Source: Pelatocladus maniniholoensis HA4357-MV3
GTDB taxonomy: Bacteria > Cyanobacteriota > Cyanobacteriia > Cyanobacteriales > Nostocaceae
Assembly: GCA_019359115.1 (NCBI GenBank)
Contig: JAHHHW010000022.1
Coordinates: 1-64,000, forward strand
Length of the DNA stretch: 64,000 nucleotides
Direction of reading: 5' to 3'
This document shows, piece by piece, positions 51,489 to 60,330 of the stretch; within the stretch, counting starts at the first letter, position 1; the number at the start of each line of letters is the position of its first letter. The position numbers were made by a program, and so were the translations under genes. The notes beneath the pieces were generated by a model. It was not told the DNA's origin, ran no database searches, and saw only the letters and a list, made by a program, of their open reading frames with translations.

Positions 51489-53225
51489 ATGAAAGCTAAC
51501 AAGGCTAGAGAGTTCAGTTCCCTAGAAAATATATCTCATAGTGAGTCATCTGCACCTTTGTCAGTAGCAGAGGCCGTGGCTAAGATATTGGAAGATCTAG
51601 GAGTAGTATATGCGTTTGGTGTTTCCGGAGGTGCGATCGCACCACTTTGGGGTGCATTGCATAATAGTTCTCTGCAAGTACTCCACTTTCGGCATGAAGC
51701 AGGAGCAGCGTTTGCAGCAACAGAAGCATATTTTGCTAGCGATCGCCCAGTAGTAATATTCACTACCACAGGACCAGGAATCACGAATGCTTTGACAGGA
51801 CTATTAGCTGCCCGTTGGGAAGGTGCTAAGGTTATTCTACTGTCAGGTGCAACACCGTCAACACGACGTGGACGCTGGGCCCTTCAGGAAACCAGCACTT
51901 ATACCATGCCTAGCACAGGTCTTTTGACTTCAGGGACAATATTTCATTACGCAATTACTCTCGAATCTAGTGATGAAGTTTCAGAAGTTGCACGAAGGCT
52001 TGCTCTTGGCTTCGCAAGACCAGAAGGATTTGTTGCTCATCTGAGTATCCCTAAAAACATCCAGACAAGCTCAGTCAAAAGCTCGTTACCAAAAGCACCT
52101 CTGTCTTACGCTTTGCCAACTGCCAGTGAGAAAACAATGGCAGAATGTGCGCGATTGCTGTCTGAAGGACCTTTTGCAATCTGGGTTGGCTTTGGTGCGC
52201 GAGGTGCAACAGAGGAAATTCGCCAACTTGCTGAAATGACAGGGGCTGCTGTCATGTGTTCACCCCGTAGTAAGGGTATTTTTCCCGAAAATCATCCTCA
52301 ATTTGTGGGCGTTACAGGCTTTGGTGGACATGGATCAGTCTTAACTTATATGCAAGAACAGCGTCCTTTGCGTACGCTTGTACTCGGAACACGCCTTGGT
52401 GAACTTACCTCTTTCTGGAATCCCGTGATGATCCCCACACGAGGATTTGTACATGTTGATCTGAACGCAGAGGTTCCAGGAACAGCTTATCCATCTGCTG
52501 AGACATTCGCTATCCAGTCTGATGTTGGAATGTTTATAAGAGGACTGCTGAAATACTTCCCAGAAAATATTGGTTCCTCATTAGCGATCGCTTTGCCTAA
52601 TCCTAAACGTGATTTAATTGAACCACAAGCAGAAGGTTTGGTGCGACCGCAGTTTCTGATAGATATGATTCAACGGGTAATTGTTGATAGTACAGAGATC
52701 ATAGTAATGGCAGAGTCTGCTAACTCCCTGGCTTGGGTAAATCCAATGCTGCAATTTGACAAACCAGGTCGCTTCCGTGTCAGTACTGGCTTTGCCTCTA
52801 TGGGACATTTTGTTACAGGCGTCGTGGGTACAGCTTTAGCACGTCAAGGTAAGGCAATAGCCATTGTTGGAGATGGCGCCATGCTCATGAACAACGAGGT
52901 GAGTACGGCTGTAAAATATCAAATTCCTGCTATCTGGATTGTACTCAATGATGGGCGCTACAACATATGCGAACAGGGAATGACGTATTTAGGTTTTAAG
53001 GGCGTAGATGCAACAATTCCACAAGCAGATTTTGTCAAAATTGCCCAAGGGATGGGGGCTGATGGTATTCGTGTTGCAAGGGAATTTGAAGTTCAGGCAG
53101 CATTAGAGAAAGCGATCGCAGCAGCTGGTCCATTTGTAGTTGATGTACTTATCGACCCTACCCAAATACCACTTTCTGAAGGTCGTAATCAAAGTCTGAT
53201 TTCACAAGGTGCTACAAATTATTAA
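51489..53225 (+). CDS. Thiamine-diphosphate-dependent enzyme (acetolactate-synthase-like)
   Basis: This 578-residue protein has the three-domain order of the TPP-enzyme superfamily. The N-terminal PYR domain has AFGVSGGAIAPLW and FRHEAGAAFAATEA with catalytic Glu70. A central domain (about 205-340) lies before the PP domain, with VGDGAMLMNNEVSTAVKYQI and IWIVLND, the GDG...N motif that binds Mg-TPP. Acetolactate-synthase-like and ScyA-like proteins make acyloin or beta-keto-acid C-C bonds. No regulatory subunit is adjacent. The KAS III-like gene follows after 38 bases, so the two form an operon. The specific reaction is unknown. Confidence 0.85.
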   Translation: MKANKAREFSSLENISHSESSAPLSVAEAVAKILEDLGVVYAFGVSGGAIAPLWGALHNSSLQVLHFRHEAGAAFAATEAYFASDRPVVIFTTTGPGITNALTGLLAARWEGAKVILLSGATPSTRRGRWALQETSTYTMPSTGLLTSGTIFHYAITLESSDEVSEVARRLALGFARPEGFVAHLSIPKNIQTSSVKSSLPKAPLSYALPTASEKTMAECARLLSEGPFAIWVGFGARGATEEIRQLAEMTGAAVMCSPRSKGIFPENHPQFVGVTGFGGHGSVLTYMQEQRPLRTLVLGTRLGELTSFWNPVMIPTRGFVHVDLNAEVPGTAYPSAETFAIQSDVGMFIRGLLKYFPENIGSSLAIALPNPKRDLIEPQAEGLVRPQFLIDMIQRVIVDSTEIIVMAESANSLAWVNPMLQFDKPGRFRVSTGFASMGHFVTGVVGTALARQGKAIAIVGDGAMLMNNEVSTAVKYQIPAIWIVLNDGRYNICEQGMTYLGFKGVDATIPQADFVKIAQGMGADGIRVAREFEVQAALEKAIAAAGPFVVDVLIDPTQIPLSEGRNQSLISQGATNY

Positions 53226-53263
53226 ATCAATTATTTAAATTTGTTTAATAAGGCAATTCAACT

Positions 53264-54403
53264 ATGGTGTATTCTCCAGTAGGTATTCGTTCGCTCGCTA
53301 TTAGTTTGCCAAGCATCAAACGTACAAGAGATTATTACATAGAAAAATACCCAGATTTAGTTGCTCAATCGGAGCAAAAAAGCTTGGCAAAGCTATTTTC
53401 ACTAAGTGGCTCTACTCCTAGTAATGAGTTTGATATAGAGATGATGCCTTATTTGTCTGATCCCTTTCGTGGAACAGTTGAGCAGCGATTGCTGGGGCCA
53501 GGGGAGTCTTCCCTGACACTAGAATATGATGCGGCAATAAAAGCTCTTGAAGCAGCCAAGCTTTCTGTTGACGACATAGATCTCATACTTGTTGCTTCAG
53601 TCTGGCCTGAACAAATTGGATTTGGCAATGCTGCTTTTCTTGCCCAGCAACTTGACTTTCAGGGTGCTGCTTGGAATCTAGATGCAGCGTGTGGAGTAAC
53701 ACCAGTTGCACTTCAGACTGCTTGTGCTTTGGTGCGAGGAGGAGAGTATAAAAAAGTGCTTGTAGTTGTCTCATGTACATACTCTCGCTTTTTCGATGAA
53801 CAAGATACTATATTCTGGTGTATTAGTGATGGTGCTGGGGCTTTTGTTGTCGATACGCTCGAACAAAATCAGGGAGTTCTAGGTACAAAAACAATTAATA
53901 CAAGAGTATTGTGTAACACTTTATTCTCTACTATTTCAGAGGATGAACAGGGTCATCCACTAGTTCGTATGCAGTTTAGCAAAGAGTCAAGCAAGCTATT
54001 CCGAGAAACAGTTACGGATTTTCTTCGTACTTGTTGTGAAGCTGCTGCCAGTGCAGCTGGTGTAACCCTAGAGCAAATTGACTTTTTTCTTTTCAATACA
54101 CCTACAGCTTGGTTTGCGAGCTTTTGCACACGTGTACTCGGAATTGAACCAGAACGGACAATCAACATTCATCCGCAATATGCAAATATTGGATCGGTAC
54201 TCTCATTAGCCAATATGTACCACGCTGCACAGTTGGGTAAAATTCATGAAAATGACTTGGTTCTGATCTATGGATTCGGTGTAGCAGGTGCTGCTTCTGC
54301 GAGTGTAATGCGTTGGGGAAATGTGGCTCTAAGTCCTGATCCTTTTAGGGGAACAGACTCAACAGTGAAAGTTTCTGAAGACAGTAGGTATGTATCTTGT
54401 TGA
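53264..54403 (+). CDS. KAS III (FabH)-like protein with altered catalytic triad
   Basis: This 379-residue thiolase-fold protein has the nucleophile Cys143 in DAACGVTPVAL, IFWCISDGAGAFVVD, and the C-terminal region around 273-310. In FabH the catalytic His sits in PHQAN; here the aligned FFLFNTPTAW has Asn278 at that position, while the Asn of the GNTS element aligns with Asn308 in YANIGS. The Cys suggests acyl-enzyme formation, but loss of His argues against classical decarboxylative condensation. It may be an acyltransferase-like KAS III. It is cotranscribed with the TPP enzyme. Confidence 0.8.
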   Translation: MVYSPVGIRSLAISLPSIKRTRDYYIEKYPDLVAQSEQKSLAKLFSLSGSTPSNEFDIEMMPYLSDPFRGTVEQRLLGPGESSLTLEYDAAIKALEAAKLSVDDIDLILVASVWPEQIGFGNAAFLAQQLDFQGAAWNLDAACGVTPVALQTACALVRGGEYKKVLVVVSCTYSRFFDEQDTIFWCISDGAGAFVVDTLEQNQGVLGTKTINTRVLCNTLFSTISEDEQGHPLVRMQFSKESSKLFRETVTDFLRTCCEAAASAAGVTLEQIDFFLFNTPTAWFASFCTRVLGIEPERTINIHPQYANIGSVLSLANMYHAAQLGKIHENDLVLIYGFGVAGAASASVMRWGNVALSPDPFRGTDSTVKVSEDSRYVSC

Positions 54404-54422
54404 TTAAAAATACTCTTGGTTT

Positions 54423-54448
54423 GTAGTAAGCACTTAAGTGCTTACTAC
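54423..54448. repeat. Perfect 26-bp palindrome, terminator candidate
   Basis: GTAGTAAGCACTT is followed directly by its exact complement AAGTGCTTACTAC. It lies 20 bases after the KAS III-like stop and has the same frame GTAGT(G/A)AG...CT(C/T)ACTAC as the palindromes at 18608 and 36745, with compensating changes in both arms. It could end the TPP/KAS III transcript. Confidence 0.8.
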
Positions 54449-54513
54449 GAATATATCTGTATTTTTTATTTAGATAATCGGTATAATACCGAAAACATAT
54501 CTAAAAATCCACT

Positions 54514-55497
54514 GTGCAAAGAAAATTTTTAGCAGCAGGACTTTTTCTGTTGTCTGTTGCGTTTCCACTCAAAGTCTTAGCAAAGAGTTATGATGAAATT
54601 TATGTCTTTGGTGATAGCTTCTCTGATACAGGTAATGTATTCAATGCCACAGGTGGAGCTATCCCGCCCAGTCCATATGTTAATGAGCGTTTTTCCAACG
54701 GTTCAGTTTGGGTGGAATATCTCGCCTCTGATTTAGGAATAAATTTTAATCCGCAGACCAACTTTGCTTTTGGCGGTGCAACCACAGGCTTTGATAACAT
54801 TGGCTTGGCAGGTTTACCAGGATTACAGCAACAAATTAATAGCTTTACAACAGCAAATGCGTCTGCTGATCCGAATGCTCTTTACATTGTCTGGGCTAGT
54901 ACGAATGATTACATAAAGTATTTTTTTGGTGATGTTCCCGATCCAAACGAGACAGTCACAAATATATCAACTGCGGTAGAATCACTAATTGCTGTCGGCG
55001 CTAAAGATATTATGGTGGTTAACCAGCCTGACTTAGGAAAATTCCCGATTACAGGCGGGAATAATCAAACTTCTGATGCACTTAGCAATTTGATCAGTAC
55101 ACATAACTCTAATTTGACTGCAAGCATCTATTTATGGGATCAGCAATTAAGTCCAGATATAAATATTATTGGTCTTGATGTAAATTCCTTATTTAATCGG
55201 ATAATTGCAGATCCCCAGGAATTTGGTTTTACCAATGCAACTGATTCTTGCATTGCAGGAGACTTATCAGTTGTACCGATAAATCCTCCTACACAGCCAG
55301 TTAACTGTACTCCAGATACCTTTGTGTTTTGGGATCAACTTCATCCAACGACTGCTACTCATAAGACAATTGGAGAATTAGCATTTTCAACACTTAAGAA
55401 AGAAAAAGTGCCTGTTCCTGAACCTTCTCCTGTGTTGGGGGTGTTAACGTTTGGTGCTTTAGGTATAGTTTCTCTACTAAAAGGTAAAGGACGATAA
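54514..55497 (+). CDS. Secreted SGNH/GDSL esterase with PEP-CTERM-like tail
   Basis: This 327-residue protein starts at GTG 54514 with a signal peptide (AAGLFLLSVAFPLKVLA). The catalytic serine lies in VFGDSFSDTGNVF (Ser35), followed by SNGSVWVEYLASDLG and IVWASTNDYIKYFFG. The C-terminal block WDQLHPTTATHK provides Asp and His. The last 27 residues, VPVPEPSPVLGVLTFGALGI and VSLLKGKGR, look like a PEP-CTERM sorting signal. It should be an exported lipase or esterase. It is downstream of the KAS III operon but separated by a palindrome. Confidence 0.88.
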   Translation: MQRKFLAAGLFLLSVAFPLKVLAKSYDEIYVFGDSFSDTGNVFNATGGAIPPSPYVNERFSNGSVWVEYLASDLGINFNPQTNFAFGGATTGFDNIGLAGLPGLQQQINSFTTANASADPNALYIVWASTNDYIKYFFGDVPDPNETVTNISTAVESLIAVGAKDIMVVNQPDLGKFPITGGNNQTSDALSNLISTHNSNLTASIYLWDQQLSPDINIIGLDVNSLFNRIIADPQEFGFTNATDSCIAGDLSVVPINPPTQPVNCTPDTFVFWDQLHPTTATHKTIGELAFSTLKKEKVPVPEPSPVLGVLTFGALGIVSLLKGKGR

Positions 55498-55524
55498 TAC
55501 TATAGGGTAGTCGGGTCGGTTTAT

Positions 55525-58500
55525 TTATGTAATTGCTCCTAAAGCTTTCAAAGAAGCTTTCTGAGCATCTGTCAGACCAATAATATTGGAAATATTCGCA
55601 CCTTCATATGGTCTCTCATTCCTTAATGTTTTGAGGCACTCCCCGGTGTTAACGTCCCAAAATTTAATAGTGTCATCTTGACTACCACTTACTACTGTTT
55701 GACCATTGGGACTAAAGGTAACAGACCAAACTAATTGTGTATGTCCCTCTAAAGTTTTGATACATTGATTTGTGCGGAGATCCCAAAGCTTCACAGTTTG
55801 ATCTTGACTACTACTCGCTAGCATGAAGCCATCTGGACTAAAGGCTACTGAGTATACAGAACTGGTATGACCCTTCAAAGTTTGAACACATTCTCCAATT
55901 TTGACATTCCACAGCTTTATCGTTTGGTCGGTACTGCTGCTAGCTAGTATGTGGCCATCACAACTGTAAGTTATCCACCAGATCCAATTATTATGTCCAA
56001 AAAGTGTCCGGATGCATTCCCCCGTCGTAACATTCCATAACTTCACTGTTTTATCGTGAGAACCAGTAGCAACGATTTGACCATTTGGATTGAAGGCAAC
56101 AGACCATATCCGATCAGTATGCCCTTCTAGTATATGAATGCATTGACCAGTGTTAACATCCCACAACCTTGCTGTGTGATCATCACTGCCACTTGCAAGC
56201 ATTTGACAGCTTGGGCTGATAGCAACCGATGTGAGCCAATTTGCATGTCCACTAAAAGTTCTAAGACATTCACCAGTGTTGACATCCCAGAGCTTCACAC
56301 TTTGATCTTCACTACCACTGGCCACGATCTGGGCATTTGAACCCACAGTAACCGACGTCACCCGATTTTTATGTCCTCGCAAAGTTTTGAGACACTTACC
56401 AGTATTAATATCCCAGAACTTCACCATTTGATCACCACTTCCACTCACAAGCATGTCACCATTGGCACTGAATGTCACTTCCCAGATTCCGCTACTGTAA
56501 CCCTGCAAAGTTTTGAGGCATTGACCAGTGCTAATATCCCATAACCTTACTGTTTGGTCACTACTGCCACTCACAAGTGTGCAACTATCTGGACTCAAAG
56601 CAATTGACCATACCCTACTGCTATGTCCCTGTAAAGTTCTAAGATATTCACCAGTGTTGACATCCCACAGTTTTACCGTTCGATCATCTGCTCCACTTGC
56701 GAGTATATAACCATCTAAACTAAAGACTAATGAATTTACACAATCAGTATGACCCTGTAAAGTATTGGTATGTAGACCAGTTTCAACATTCCACAATCTC
56801 ACTGTTCGATCATGGCTGCCACTGGCTAAAGTTTGACCATCTGGACTGAAGCTAACTGACCAGACTCCACCATGATGTCCTTGTAAAGTTTTGAGGCATT
56901 TGTCAGTGGTGACATCCCATAATTTCACCGTTTGGTCATGACAACCACTAGCTAAAATTTGACCATTTGGACTAAAAGCAACTGATGAGACTCTGCCATT
57001 ATGACCACACAAAGTTTTCAGACATTCACCAGTATTAGCATTCCACAGTTTCACAGTTTGGTCTTCACTTGCACTGGCTAGTATATTACCTTTAGGAGAA
57101 AAGGCAACTGACGCAATTCCGTTACTATGTCCCTGTAAAGTTGCCAGACACTCTCCGGTATTCACATCCCACAGTTTGATTGTTTGATCCTTACCACCAC
57201 TTGCGAGGATTTTTCCATCAGGACTAAAGCTAACTGACCACACCCAATCAGTGTGTCCAATACAAACAAGCTGTTGTTTGCCGTCTGCAACTTGATAGAG
57301 GTGAACCTGATTATAAGTATCTCCCATAGCTAAGAATTGACCATCAGGGCTAAATGCCACCGAATGAATACCACCAAAGGTTTCAGCAAAAACGCAGTTA
57401 GCTAAATCAGCGTGAGCAAAATTTACATTGTGCAAACTTACACTGCGTAGGTCAGCTTGCCAAACAGCGAGATCAGAAAAATCATAGCCATTTAAATCTG
57501 TCTGTAGTTGACTAAACAAATTGAGGATATTTCCAGCACTATAGCCTGGTTCTTGGGGTGATTCTTCTCGTAGTCTTGCTAAAATTTGAGTTAATTGTTT
57601 TTCAATACCTCTTTTGCTTCTAAAGACAGCGAGTAGTTCATTAATCAATGGTTGGAGGATGAGGCGAATATGAGTTTCTTTGATGTAATCTTTGGCAGTT
57701 GCCTTTATTAAGGCGTGACATCTAAAAAGATCGAAATTTTCAGTTGTGATCTCTTCACATACCTGTTCTATCAATACCTGAGTGACATACTCCATAACTA
57801 CAGGTTGCAGGGTGAAAGTTGCTGCACTTTGCTCAATTAGCGATCGCCTAACTAGAGACTCTAGAGCCTCTACTAATTTTTGTGGTGGTGTTGGCGATAC
57901 GATATCTTCTCGTAAATCCGATAACGAAACTGGCTCACGATTAATTGCTAGCCAATACATAATTTCTTTTTCCAGGTTTGATAAGCGCTCAAACTGCTGC
58001 TCTAAAACATCACGAATATCTCCAAAAACTGCTGTATCTTGTTGCAAGAATTGAGTCACATTACCACCAAAAACATCTTGAATAGTCGTGGCAACTATCT
58101 TTAAGGCTAATGGATTGCCTGCATACAGATCAATCATTCTTTTACATTCTTTCTCTGTTGCGGATAGTCCCTTGACTTTCAAAATTTCCTGTCCCTCTTC
58201 CACATTTAAGCCAGTCAGTAGTAGGGAATGAATGGGTAGCGCTCTACCTTCCATTAATGCTACTTCTTTGGGTTTTTCCCGACTAGTTAGCACTAAACAG
58301 CTAGTATGAGCTGCTTCTCCTAGCTGTTTAAACAGCTGACCATATTCCTCATATCCTTCAGGGTAATGTCCAGAGCGATTACCACTGCTGAGAATTGACT
58401 CTATATTGTCAAAAATCACTAGACAACGATTATTTCGTAAATAATCAAGTAGCCTGGATATGATCTCAGCCAGATTTTGTGGGAGATTGCTTTGTGTTTC

Positions 58501-59040
58501 TTGCTCGTCAGAGAGAAATTGGATGAGATTTACGAGAACAGATTTAATAGGTGGTGCTTCTCTTAGCGATCGCCAGATGACATATTCAAATTCTTCCTGA
58601 ATCTGTTGAGCAAGCTTTAAAGACAAAGACGTTTTACCAATTCCGCCCATTCCTAATACTGCTACAAATCGACACCGCTCATTAAGAATCCATTGCTCTA
58701 AAGTGGCAATTTCTTGCGTACGTCCATAAAAAACTGTTGGAATAGTAGCATCTCCCCAATCTATCCGACTATTTGAACTAATATAGTCACTTTTTTCTAG
58801 TTTTTCCTTAAAAACTGTAAATAGCTTCTCAAGAGTTTTTTTATCAACCCCGGATTCGCGATTAAGTACTTTTGAGATTGTACTGGGATATAACCCAGTA
58901 AGTGCGCTCATTTCTTCAAATGTATAGCTGTTGCCAAAATTTTCCTGTGCTTCTGATGTGCGCTTTGCTTCTTGAAGTTTTTGCAATCCTTTAGTAGTAA
59001 GTGCAACTCCGCGCTTGCGTCTCCAATTTTGTAAAGTCAT
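55525..59040 (-). CDS. NB-ARC/STAND ATPase with N-terminal HTH and 14 WD40 repeats
   Basis: The 1171-residue protein starts with an HTH-like unit (about 36-65: NSYTFEEMSALTGLYPSTIS KVLN), then an NB-ARC ATPase with P-loop GMGGIGKTS (130-138), a Walker B LVIFDNIES and CLVLTSREKP. After a helical arm there is a pentapeptide-like stretch near 570-590 and then 14 WD40 repeats (about 590-1135), counted from the GH..VxSVxFSPDG starts. Fourteen fits two seven-bladed propellers. STAND proteins assemble on sensing a ligand through the C-terminal repeats. The HTH may be an output domain. Possible roles are signalling or defence; neither is proved. Confidence 0.88.
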   Translation of the reverse strand: MTLQNWRRKRGVALTTKGLQKLQEAKRTSEAQENFGNSYTFEEMSALTGLYPSTISKVLNRESGVDKKTLEKLFTVFKEKLEKSDYISSNSRIDWGDATIPTVFYGRTQEIATLEQWILNERCRFVAVLGMGGIGKTSLSLKLAQQIQEEFEYVIWRSLREAPPIKSVLVNLIQFLSDEQETQSNLPQNLAEIISRLLDYLRNNRCLVIFDNIESILSSGNRSGHYPEGYEEYGQLFKQLGEAAHTSCLVLTSREKPKEVALMEGRALPIHSLLLTGLNVEEGQEILKVKGLSATEKECKRMIDLYAGNPLALKIVATTIQDVFGGNVTQFLQQDTAVFGDIRDVLEQQFERLSNLEKEIMYWLAINREPVSLSDLREDIVSPTPPQKLVEALESLVRRSLIEQSAATFTLQPVVMEYVTQVLIEQVCEEITTENFDLFRCHALIKATAKDYIKETHIRLILQPLINELLAVFRSKRGIEKQLTQILARLREESPQEPGYSAGNILNLFSQLQTDLNGYDFSDLAVWQADLRSVSLHNVNFAHADLANCVFAETFGGIHSVAFSPDGQFLAMGDTYNQVHLYQVADGKQQLVCIGHTDWVWSVSFSPDGKILASGGKDQTIKLWDVNTGECLATLQGHSNGIASVAFSPKGNILASASEDQTVKLWNANTGECLKTLCGHNGRVSSVAFSPNGQILASGCHDQTVKLWDVTTDKCLKTLQGHHGGVWSVSFSPDGQTLASGSHDRTVRLWNVETGLHTNTLQGHTDCVNSLVFSLDGYILASGADDRTVKLWDVNTGEYLRTLQGHSSRVWSIALSPDSCTLVSGSSDQTVRLWDISTGQCLKTLQGYSSGIWEVTFSANGDMLVSGSGDQMVKFWDINTGKCLKTLRGHKNRVTSVTVGSNAQIVASGSEDQSVKLWDVNTGECLRTFSGHANWLTSVAISPSCQMLASGSDDHTARLWDVNTGQCIHILEGHTDRIWSVAFNPNGQIVATGSHDKTVKLWNVTTGECIRTLFGHNNWIWWITYSCDGHILASSSTDQTIKLWNVKIGECVQTLKGHTSSVYSVAFSPDGFMLASSSQDQTVKLWDLRTNQCIKTLEGHTQLVWSVTFSPNGQTVVSGSQDDTIKFWDVNTGECLKTLRNERPYEGANISNIIGLTDAQKASLKALGAIT

Positions 59041-59373
59041 ATATTAAAATTTTAATTATACTAAATTTACTTTAAAGAAATTAAATTTTTACTGAATCAA
59101 GAGCTTGTCGAACTATACATCAACTAGCGTGTTTTTTTGATAAAATACTTGTTGAGAACTCAAACTCGAAAATAGCTAAAACTCTTACTATATATATTAC
59201 AGCCAATTTTAATGTAATTTTTATAAAATATTTGCTGCATTTGATTTAATGCTTTTTAAATTTTATTTTATGGTTGATCTTACTTAGTATAACAAAATTG
59301 CTATGTTTACTAAAAAATCGAGCGCTATCTTATGGTTTAACTAATATAAAAATTGCTGTTGAAGTTTAATATT
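59041..59373. other. A/T-rich divergent spacer
   Basis: No recognised gene. It presumably contains the promoter of the STAND gene; the right end runs into the decayed LuxR fragment. Confidence 0.4.
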
Positions 59374-59475
59374 GGTCAAAATACAATCACACAGACTTGA
59401 AAACGAATTTTTCGTAAACTAGATGTATCCACAAGAGCAAAAACAGTAGCAAGATGCCCAACACCTCAAATTTAG
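59374..59475 (+). pseudogene. Decayed 3' end of a LuxR regulator gene
   Basis: Translation in frame gives GQNTITQT, a stop (TGA), then KRIFRKLDVSTRAKTVARCP and TPQI before TAG. It aligns with the last 33 codons of the LuxR gene at 48164 (SQNTVKQTLKRVFRKLNVSA and RAEMVARCQIPQI) at roughly 70% of residues. The nucleotide identity over about 100 bases is near 80% by eye. The thioesterase ATG (59454) lies inside it, in another frame. Confidence 0.85.
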
Positions 59476-60227
59476 ATTCTTGGTTTGTTTGTCCTAAACC
59501 TAATCCAGAAGCCAAAATCCGCTTATTTTGTTTCCCTTATGCTGGTGGTAGCGCTAATATATTTCGTGGGTGGTCAAATCATCTTCTACCAACTGTAGAG
59601 ATCTGTGCGATCGAGCTTCCTGGTAGAGGAATGCGGATCAAGTTACCTTCATTCACTCAATTAGAACCTCTAGTCACAGAGTTAGCTAGTGTTTTTAAAC
59701 CAAACTTAAACAAACCGTTTGCTTTCTTTGGCCACAGCATGGGTGGACTTGTGAGTTTTGAACTTGCTCGTCTACTCCGCAAACAGTATGGTGTAAAACC
59801 GAGTCATCTATTTGTATCGGCTCGCAGCGCACCTCAAATTGTTGATACCAAACCACCTATTCACAGCTTACCGGATGCAGAATTTATTGAAGAATTGCGT
59901 CATTTAAATGGGACTCCAGAAGCCTTACTAGAAAATGATGAACTTATGCAATTATTCATGCCTATTCTACGGGCAGATTTTGCAGTACTAGAAACTTATA
60001 TTTACACTCAACAAACACCACTGGATTGTCCTATTACTGCTTTTGGTGGTTTGCAAGATCAAGAAGTTAGTTATGACCAAATTAAAGCATGGCAAGAGCA
60101 AACAAGCGCTTCTTTTTCATTACATATGCTTTCTGGAAACCACTTTTTTTTGCACTCATGTCAGTCATTTTTACTAGAGATTATTTATCAGAAAATAAAT
60201 GATATAGCAATCCTATATGATTTGTGA
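59454..60227 (+). CDS. Type II thioesterase
   Basis: This 257-residue alpha/beta hydrolase begins MPNTSNLDSWFVCPKPNPEA and has KIRLFCFPYAGGSANIFRGW. The nucleophile lies in FFGHSMGGLVSFELA, the acid in GGLQDQEVS and the His in SGNHFFLHS. Type II thioesterases free stalled acyl groups from carrier proteins of polyketide or nonribosomal-peptide lines, or release products. No carrier protein or NRPS/PKS gene is in the window. The start overlaps the LuxR-type remnant, which is the arrangement expected if a LuxR-thioesterase operon once existed here. Confidence 0.9.
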   Translation: MPNTSNLDSWFVCPKPNPEAKIRLFCFPYAGGSANIFRGWSNHLLPTVEICAIELPGRGMRIKLPSFTQLEPLVTELASVFKPNLNKPFAFFGHSMGGLVSFELARLLRKQYGVKPSHLFVSARSAPQIVDTKPPIHSLPDAEFIEELRHLNGTPEALLENDELMQLFMPILRADFAVLETYIYTQQTPLDCPITAFGGLQDQEVSYDQIKAWQEQTSASFSLHMLSGNHFFLHSCQSFLLEIIYQKINDIAILYDL

Positions 60228-60254
60228 GAATTGCAATGCTCAGATCCCCAACGA

Positions 60255-60291
60255 GAGCATCCCAATTTTTATTCTGACATTTGGAATGCTC
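60255..60291. repeat. Miniature relative of the 18046 inverted-repeat element
   Basis: GAGCATCCCAA (60255-60265) and TTGGAATGCTC (60281-60291) form an inverted pair with one mismatch. The sequence matches the ends of the element at 18046-18203. It lies between the thioesterase stop and the truncated pseudogene. Confidence 0.5.
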
Positions 60292-60330
60292 CCGATGCTA
60301 AAGAATCGATATCACCAGCAATTTGTCTTG

